10,359 nucleotides of DNA from Candidatus Woesearchaeota archaeon (lineage in GTDB: Archaea; Nanobdellota; Nanobdellia; Woesearchaeales; UBA11576), in contig JALWQS010000160.1 in assembly GCA_027083015.1 (NCBI GenBank), positions 1-10,359 on the forward strand, read 5' to 3'. The notes below the pieces were generated by a model. That model worked only from the letters and a program-made list of their open reading frames with translations. It was not told the DNA's origin and made no database searches. Position numbers and translations under genes: made by a program. Of this stretch, positions 5,954-10,359 are shown one piece after another. Numbering within the stretch: position 1 is the stretch's first letter; each line of letters starts with the position of its first letter.

Positions 5954-6556
5954 ATGACCATAATAGAGCTCTTAAGTCCATTCTTCGCACAATACGGAAT
6001 ACCTGTCCTAATAGTAAGCGGGTTTATCGGAGGAGAAGAAGTCATAATCAGTTCAGTATTTCTATCAGTCATGGGATTGTTCCCTTTATGGTGGGTCATA
6101 GTCTTTGTGACAATGGGAGAATTCGTCTCGGACATCACCATATTCGCACTGGGAAAAACAAAGAGCCTCAACAGGTTCAAAAAAAGCAAGCGACTCACAG
6201 GAGCATACGAGAAAGCAGATAAGTTCATCACCAGGATAAGTAAAGAAAGCACTTTCCTGACGATACTATACTCAAAATTCATCTACGGAGTAAGAATATT
6301 CACATTACTATACCTATCCTCAAAAAGAACCGCCTGGAAAAGATTCTTAGTCGCGGATATATTAGTCATGAGCGTATGGTTCCCGATAGTCATCGCAATC
6401 AGCTGGTTCGCAGGCATAAGCGCCAAACAATTAAGCCTGTTGTTCAAGCACATAGAAATAACCATACTATTATTAGTAATCCTCATCATAGCTATCATCG
6501 TCGTGAGAAAACAAGTACAAACAAGATGGCTAAAAAGACAGAAACAACTCAATTAA
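5954..6556 (+). CDS. DedA/VTT-family membrane protein
   Basis: Polytopic inner-membrane protein of the DedA (SNARE-associated/VTT) superfamily, whose members are implicated in lipid flipping and membrane homeostasis. It is 200 residues, the usual size. Visible family features are the re-entrant-like GFIGGEEVIIS region (23-33), a GEFVSDITIFALGK stretch (55-68) matching the family's Gly...Asp...Tyr-Gly-Arg block, and SKFIYGVRIFTLLYLS (107-122), the counterpart of the Arg-Phe-x-Pro-Gly-x-Arg motif. Here Tyr replaces the usual Pro and the first Arg is Lys, so it is a divergent member. Hydrophobic segments lie roughly at 13-35, 41-67, 102-122, 132-155 and 165-185, with a basic C-terminal tail. The ATG follows a TATA box at leaderless spacing. 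It converges on MTA phosphorylase with 18 bp between stops. The substrate cannot be read from the sequence. Confidence 0.8.
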   Translation: MTIIELLSPFFAQYGIPVLIVSGFIGGEEVIISSVFLSVMGLFPLWWVIVFVTMGEFVSDITIFALGKTKSLNRFKKSKRLTGAYEKADKFITRISKESTFLTILYSKFIYGVRIFTLLYLSSKRTAWKRFLVADILVMSVWFPIVIAISWFAGISAKQLSLLFKHIEITILLLVILIIAIIVVRKQVQTRWLKRQKQLN

Positions 6557-6574
6557 GAGCTCAACAAAACAACA

Positions 6575-7324
6575 TCATAAGCCCTGACCGATCTTAGGAA
6601 TCGCCTTCAACAATAGTTTCTTGACCTTACCAGCATTCTCTTCCATGCGCTTCATGACCATCTCAAAACTGACAGGTTCCTCATCATCCTTCCAACAATC
6701 ATAATCAGTAGACATAGCGACAGTAGCATAAGACAAGCCCAGCTCAGAAGCCAAAAAGACCTCAGGACAAGTACTCATATTGATTATGTCCGCACCCCAC
6801 TGACGAAACATGAAAGACTCAGCCTTAGTAGAAAAACGAGGACCTTCAATAGTCACAACAGTAGCACCATTATGATGAGAAAAACCAAGTTCATCAGCGA
6901 CTGAACTTAACAAGTTACGCAATTCCTTACTGAAAGGTTCAACCACAGGCGTATGAACAACCTCATCCTTATCAAAAAAAGTCATCTTTCGCTGCTTGGT
7001 AAAATCAATAGCATGAGCCGGAAAGACCAGATCACCAGGCCTGATCTTCTCGCGCAAAGAACCGACAGCAGTCGTAGCTATGATATGAGTACAGCCAGCA
7101 TCCTTCAAAGCCTTGATATTAGCACGAAAATTTACCTGGGAAGGAGCAATACTGTGAGTTTTTCCGTGACGAGAAAGAATAACAACAGGGACGCCACCAA
7201 TCTCACCCGTAGTCAATACAGAACTGGGCTTACCATACTCTGTAGAAACATCCAACTCCTTAACATCCTTAAGGATCTTAGGATCATCCAAACCAGAACC
7301 GCCTATAATACCGATCTTAATCAA
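6575..7324 (-). CDS. mtnP: S-methyl-5'-thioadenosine phosphorylase
   Basis: Cleaves methylthioadenosine with phosphate to adenine and methylthioribose-1-phosphate, in polyamine/methionine-related salvage. Family-2 purine nucleoside phosphorylase features are all present: IGIIGGSGL (4-12), phosphate-binding SRHG (51-54), VNFRANI (64-70), TTAVGSL (84-90), TIEGPRFSTKAES (158-170), NMST (182-185) and STDYDCW (205-211). The DYD pair (207-209) is the adenine-contacting signature of MTA phosphorylase; inosine/guanosine enzymes differ there. I place the start at TTG (7324), giving 249 residues starting MIKIGIIGG as in the family, because GGGGTGGT lies 4-6 nt upstream. The frame also opens at a GTG (7333), but that codon sits inside this ribosome binding site. 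The gene is downstream of the 76-aa zinc-knuckle gene, 44 bp away, and is probably in one operon with it. Confidence 0.93.
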   Translation of the reverse strand: MIKIGIIGGSGLDDPKILKDVKELDVSTEYGKPSSVLTTGEIGGVPVVILSRHGKTHSIAPSQVNFRANIKALKDAGCTHIIATTAVGSLREKIRPGDLVFPAHAIDFTKQRKMTFFDKDEVVHTPVVEPFSKELRNLLSSVADELGFSHHNGATVVTIEGPRFSTKAESFMFRQWGADIINMSTCPEVFLASELGLSYATVAMSTDYDCWKDDEEPVSFEMVMKRMEENAGKVKKLLLKAIPKIGQGL

Positions 7325-7368
7325 GCGTACCACCCCACAAAATACTTAGCATTCTCTTATTCAGCACA

Positions 7369-7599
7369 TCACTTACCCTTCCTCATAACATCAATCCTGA
7401 TCCCGAACTTCCTCAGGATATTAAAAAGATGGTAAGAACGAAGATCATAATTACCCTTACTCCATTCAGTAAACCACAAACAATCACCATCTCCAAAGAT
7501 ATCCCTGCTGGCTCTCGTCTTAGCAGAACACCTAGGACACTTATACTTCAGATGAAGCTTAGCATTATACTCCCTGAAAAGACGGAAAGGGCTCTTCAT
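7369..7599 (-). CDS. Small zinc-knuckle hypothetical protein, 76 aa
   Basis: Unrecognised small basic protein. It has one CPRC pair (Cys21, Cys24) in a context like half of a zinc ribbon, with Cys40 and His57 as possible further ligands, followed by an aromatic CLWFTEW block and a basic C terminus ending MRKGK. It has the look of a nucleic-acid or ribosome-associated protein, which is inference. I choose the ATG at 7599 because the minus strand has a TATA box (7623-7630) about 27 bp upstream, the leaderless spacing seen repeatedly in this window. The frame extends to a TTG at 7641, but that start would overlap the TATA box and has no Shine-Dalgarno. The opposite strand is also partly open here, but it lacks these signals. 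It leads a likely operon with MTA phosphorylase. Confidence 0.65.
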   Translation of the reverse strand: MKSPFRLFREYNAKLHLKYKCPRCSAKTRASRDIFGDGDCLWFTEWSKGNYDLRSYHLFNILRKFGIRIDVMRKGK

Positions 7600-7622
7600 A
7601 AGAACAGGAAAGGAAAAGGCTT

Positions 7623-7630
7623 TTTTATAT
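7623..7630 (-). promoter_or_regulatory. TATA box of the zinc-knuckle/mtnP operon
   Basis: ATATAAAA on the minus strand is centred about 27 bp before the ATG at 7599. It supports a leaderless first gene and puts mtnP, which has its own Shine-Dalgarno, downstream in the same transcript. Confidence 0.55.
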
Positions 7631-7703
7631 GTTACGTTCAAGAAGAGAGAATTTCATCCTAAAGACAGTTATTTAACCTGAAATATAATAATATCAACTA
7701 AAG

Positions 7704-7713
7704 ATTATTAAAC
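7704..7713 (+). promoter_or_regulatory. TATA box of the tRNA methyltransferase gene (leaderless)
   Basis: ATTATTAAAC is centred 26 bp before the ATG at 7735 with no Shine-Dalgarno between. The ATG at 7718 is out of frame. The region is divergent from the zinc-knuckle/mtnP promoter, with the two TATA boxes about 80 bp apart. Confidence 0.5.
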
Positions 7714-7734
7714 CCTTATGAATCCCAAAACAGA

Positions 7735-8862
7735 ATGACACAAGCAAGATGCCCATATTTCGGTAAGTGCGGTGGATGCTCAAGCCAGCACATAGATTAC
7801 GAAACCCAACTGGAAAACAAGAAACAACAACTTATACAAGCGATAAGGACAAAGACTGATGAAGAGCCAGAGATCAAAGCCTTTTCAGGCTCACCTTATG
7901 GTTACAGAAACAGGATGGACTTCATATTCCACCCTAATGGATTAGGTTTCAGAGCCAAGGGACAATGGAAAAAGATCATAGACATAAAAGAATGCCCCAT
8001 CTCCAACAAAAGACTTAATGAACTGCTTAAAGAGACAAGAGACTTCTTCAAAGAACCAGACGCTTTCGACGTGAAAAAACATTCAGGAACATTCAGGTAC
8101 GCAGTAATAAGAACCCCGCAAAAAGACTCAAGCATAAGCTTCGTCCTAAACTCAGACTCATCAAGGATAAAAGAAGCTATAGAGAAAATAAAAGAATTCT
8201 CAAAGACAACAACAGCAAAAAATATCATTGTCACTTACGTACCTGCCCATACAGACCACTCGATAAGCGAAGACTTCTTTGTAGTGAAAGGAAGCGAGTT
8301 CCTGAAAGAAACATATCTCGATAAGACATTTGAGTATCACGTCCAGGGTTTCTTCCAGAACAACTATGAAATAGCGGAGAAGATGCATGAATACATCCAC
8401 CAACTAGCAAAAGAACATGATACAAAAAAGATGACTCTGCTGGACCTTTACGGAGGAGTAGGAACTTTCGGCATCATCAACGCACCACTGTTCAAAGAAG
8501 CATATACCATAGAATCATTCCCCGGGTGCACAGAGTCAGCCAAGAAAAATATAGAACAGAACAAAGTAAAGAACATAAAAGCGATAACACTGGATGCAAA
8601 AAAACTCAAAGATGCGGAGCTTTCAAGACCATTGTTTGTAATAACAGATCCTCCAAGGTCAGGAATGAACCCGAAGACGATCAAACAGCTTAACAGGCTA
8701 AAACCTGAAGTGATAATATACATATCCTGCAACCTCAACCAGCTGGGAAAAGAGCTGCCAAGATTCATAGACTACAAAATAAGATCAGCAGCACTGTTTG
8801 ATATGTTTCCGCAGACACCACACTGTGAAGGAGTGGTAGAGTTGGTCAGAGAACAATCCTGA
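7735..8862 (+). CDS. TrmA/RlmD-family RNA m5U methyltransferase, probably tRNA m5U54
   Basis: SAM-dependent enzyme forming 5-methyluridine in RNA. An N-terminal iron-sulfur site is visible, Cys6, Cys12, Cys15 and Cys87, the C-x5-C-x2-C...C pattern of the family. The SAM-binding fold follows, with QGFFQNN (204-210), LDLYGGVGTFG (236-246), the DPPRSG motif (305-310), the catalytic nucleophile Cys332 in SCNLNQL, and Glu365 in PHCEGVVEL as the general base. No TRAM domain is seen at the N terminus, which is common among archaeal members and gives 375 residues. The Pyrococcus member of this group methylates tRNA U54, which is the likeliest target here, though 23S rRNA cannot be ruled out from sequence. 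The ATG follows a TATA box at leaderless spacing. The MATE gene follows 44 bp later from its own promoter. Confidence 0.92.
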   Translation: MTQARCPYFGKCGGCSSQHIDYETQLENKKQQLIQAIRTKTDEEPEIKAFSGSPYGYRNRMDFIFHPNGLGFRAKGQWKKIIDIKECPISNKRLNELLKETRDFFKEPDAFDVKKHSGTFRYAVIRTPQKDSSISFVLNSDSSRIKEAIEKIKEFSKTTTAKNIIVTYVPAHTDHSISEDFFVVKGSEFLKETYLDKTFEYHVQGFFQNNYEIAEKMHEYIHQLAKEHDTKKMTLLDLYGGVGTFGIINAPLFKEAYTIESFPGCTESAKKNIEQNKVKNIKAITLDAKKLKDAELSRPLFVITDPPRSGMNPKTIKQLNRLKPEVIIYISCNLNQLGKELPRFIDYKIRSAALFDMFPQTPHCEGVVELVREQS

Positions 8863-8876
8863 AAACAGAGTGAAAC

Positions 8877-8884
8877 TTTATATA
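8877..8884 (+). promoter_or_regulatory. TATA box of the MATE gene (leaderless)
   Basis: TTTATATA is centred about 26 bp before the ATG at 8907, inside the 44-bp gap after the methyltransferase stop. No usable Shine-Dalgarno is present, since AAGAAGGG (8884-8891) lies over 15 nt from the ATG. The MATE gene is therefore separately transcribed. Confidence 0.6.
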
Positions 8885-8906
8885 AGAAGGGTTTTCGCCA
8901 TAAAAT

Positions 8907-10277
8907 ATGATAAGATTCAAAAAGAAAAATAAACTAAAAAGCAGCAAGAAAAAGGACCGGGTAAAAGAATTCATCAAAAACCCCAAGAAAGCATTACTAA
9001 AACTTTCTGCGCCTATCATCGTCTCAATGCTGTTCCAGGCATTATACAACGTAGTAGATACTGCATGGGTAGGCCGGTTAGGAGCAGATGCCTTAGCAGC
9101 ACTCACATTCACATTCCCCTTATTCTTTATACTCATAGCATTAAACCAAGGGATAAATGCGGGAATGAACTCAAGAATATCGAGATTCTTAGGAGAAAAG
9201 AAGATACAGGCAGCAGAAAACACAGGAATGCACGCATTATTCCTGACAATAATAACAGCAGTAATCGTCTTTGCAACAGGAATAATATTTCTTAAACCCT
9301 TACTGATCCTATTAGGTGCAGAAGGCAAGGTACACATACTATCTACAAGCTACATGAGAATAATACTCATGGGCGTGTTCTTCATGTTCCCCACATATCT
9401 ATTATCCAGCTTCTTCTCTTCGCAAGGAGACACAAAAACACCCATGATGATACAGATGCTCTCATTGGGCATGAACATAATACTAGATCCTCTGTTCATC
9501 TTCACGTTCAGACTAGGAGTAGCAGGAGCAGCACTGGCGACGATAACATCATTCGCTTTCGCTCTGGGAACATCAATCTTTCTATTAAGAAGATCAACGC
9601 TTAAGCTGGAACTATCAGTCTTTGAGTTCAAGACATACCTGATCAAAGAAATACTAAAAGTAGGACTGCCAGCATCACTGATGATGCTACTTATGTCAGT
9701 AAGTTTCATGTTCCTAAACAGGTTCTTAGCAGTCTTCGGCACAGACTACGTCGCAGCATCAGGTATAGCAGCAAGATTATGGTCAGTGATAAACCTGCCG
9801 GTAATCGCCGTCTCACTGGCATTACTGACGCTGACAGGAATGTTCTTCGGAGCAAAAAGATACGACCTGCTGAAAAACATAAGCTATTACGGGTATAAAG
9901 TCATAGTGTTCTTCTCAATACTGTCAGGCATCATCATGTTCCTGTTCCCAAACATATTCCTAAGAATATTCACACCAGACCCTACACTGATAAAACTAAG
10001 CAGCGATTATCTTAGGGTAATGGTATTCTCATTTCCATTCATGGGAATAAGCATACTGGCGGCGAGGATACTGCAAGGACTAGGATACGGCATGCCAGCA
10101 CTGATAATAATGCTCGTAAGACTGATAATAGTGACAGTACCAGCAGCATACATCTTCATATTCCTATTAGGATACGGATACCTATCAATAGCAGCAGCAT
10201 TGCTCATAGGATCAGTAGCCAGCTGTTTCTTAGGATTCGGATGGTTGGCAGTGAAGATCAAAAGGCTGAACGCATAA
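8907..10277 (+). CDS. MATE-family multidrug/Na+(H+)-coupled efflux transporter
   Basis: Cytoplasmic-membrane antiporter exporting organic cations or metabolites using an ion gradient. The 456 residues form about twelve hydrophobic segments in two related halves. The N half begins LSAPIIVSMLFQALYNVVDT (33-52) with the typical VGRLGADALAAL (55-66). The C half repeats the pattern as VGLPASLMMLLMSVSFMFLN (252-271), then FGTDYVAASGIA (277-288). Other family marks are SSQGDTKTPM (171-180) and QGLGYGMPALI (390-400). The first 30 residues form an unusually Lys-rich cytoplasmic tail, and the leaderless TATA box argues that this tail is genuinely translated. It resembles the DinF/NorM-type archaeal and bacterial MATE group. 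Substrate and coupling ion cannot be told from sequence. The gene has its own promoter and ends shortly before the right-edge stem-loop element. Confidence 0.94.
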   Translation: MIRFKKKNKLKSSKKKDRVKEFIKNPKKALLKLSAPIIVSMLFQALYNVVDTAWVGRLGADALAALTFTFPLFFILIALNQGINAGMNSRISRFLGEKKIQAAENTGMHALFLTIITAVIVFATGIIFLKPLLILLGAEGKVHILSTSYMRIILMGVFFMFPTYLLSSFFSSQGDTKTPMMIQMLSLGMNIILDPLFIFTFRLGVAGAALATITSFAFALGTSIFLLRRSTLKLELSVFEFKTYLIKEILKVGLPASLMMLLMSVSFMFLNRFLAVFGTDYVAASGIAARLWSVINLPVIAVSLALLTLTGMFFGAKRYDLLKNISYYGYKVIVFFSILSGIIMFLFPNIFLRIFTPDPTLIKLSSDYLRVMVFSFPFMGISILAARILQGLGYGMPALIIMLVRLIIVTVPAAYIFIFLLGYGYLSIAAALLIGSVASCFLGFGWLAVKIKRLNA

Positions 10278-10321
10278 GTATAGAGAGAAAAGACGTTAAG
10301 TAGGCAAAATATTTTTATTGA

Positions 10322-10359
10322 AAATCTCGTTAGAGATTTGCAAAGAGTTTAATACTCCG
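10322..10359 (+). other. Right-edge stem-loop element, cut by the window end
   Basis: AAATCTC (10322-10328) pairs perfectly with GAGATTT (10333-10339) around a GTTA loop. A second small hairpin follows, GAGT (10345-10348) with ACTC (10354-10357) around TTAAT. This two-hairpin order, including a GTTA loop and TTAATACYCC, resembles 58-88 at the left edge. The sequence stops in CTCCG, which may be the first arm of a further palindrome outside the window. T5 at 10312-10316, just before the element, could terminate MATE transcription. A mobile-element end is possible; no transposase is visible. Confidence 0.4.

Noticed and set aside
6953..7435. 160-residue plus-strand frame antisense to mtnP
   Set aside because: It is a shadow of the clearly identified phosphorylase, with no family resemblance.
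7429..7662. 77-residue plus-strand frame opposite the zinc-knuckle gene
   Set aside because: It has no Shine-Dalgarno or leaderless TATA spacing and no motif, whereas the minus strand has a CPRC knuckle and a well-placed TATA box.
1..10359. CRISPR array or defence island
   Set aside because: No regularly spaced repeats and no Cas, restriction or other defence genes were recognised. The window is mostly housekeeping.

Overview
The window comes from an AT-rich archaeal genome. The protein set is archaeal or eukaryote-like: EF-1A directly followed by archaeal-type ribosomal protein uS10, a single-domain ZPR1 zinc-finger protein, a family-2 MTA phosphorylase and a TrmA-like tRNA m5U methyltransferase. 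Translation signals are also archaeal, with TATA boxes placed 26-28 bp before leaderless start codons. Short intergenic gaps, convergent gene pairs 18-27 bp apart and small zinc-knuckle proteins suggest a compact genome, possibly of the DPANN type (Woesearchaeota/Pacearchaeota-like). That lineage is an inference and cannot be proven from this window.

Layout. Positions 1-130 hold a non-coding element with two strong stem-loops and a nested three-stem fold. A 49-residue zinc-ribbon gene (+) follows, converging on a 74-residue acidic protein gene (-). A 357-bp spacer then carries the promoter of the 74-residue gene with a 22-nt perfect palindrome, and the EF-1A promoter. EF-1A and uS10 (+) follow, with a hairpin plus T-run between them. 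ZPR1 (+) is leaderless and converges on a two-gene minus-strand operon: an unrecognised 184-residue protein whose stop overlaps the start of a PIN-PhoH ATPase (ATGA, 4 nt). A leaderless DedA-like membrane protein (+) converges on another minus-strand operon, a 76-residue zinc-knuckle protein followed by MTA phosphorylase. Divergent from that pair lie the leaderless tRNA m5U methyltransferase (+) and a leaderless MATE transporter (+). The right edge ends in a partial stem-loop element resembling the one at the left edge.

Function. Most of the window is translation and RNA housekeeping (EF-1A, uS10, tRNA methyltransferase, PIN-PhoH, ZPR1), plus purine/methylthioadenosine salvage and two membrane proteins. 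No CRISPR array, tRNA, rRNA, transposase gene or obvious defence island is visible. The least ordinary items are the PIN-PhoH pair with its coupled unknown partner, the palindrome on the small acidic gene's promoter, and the two related stem-loop elements at the margins, which may be mobile-element ends or a small structured RNA.
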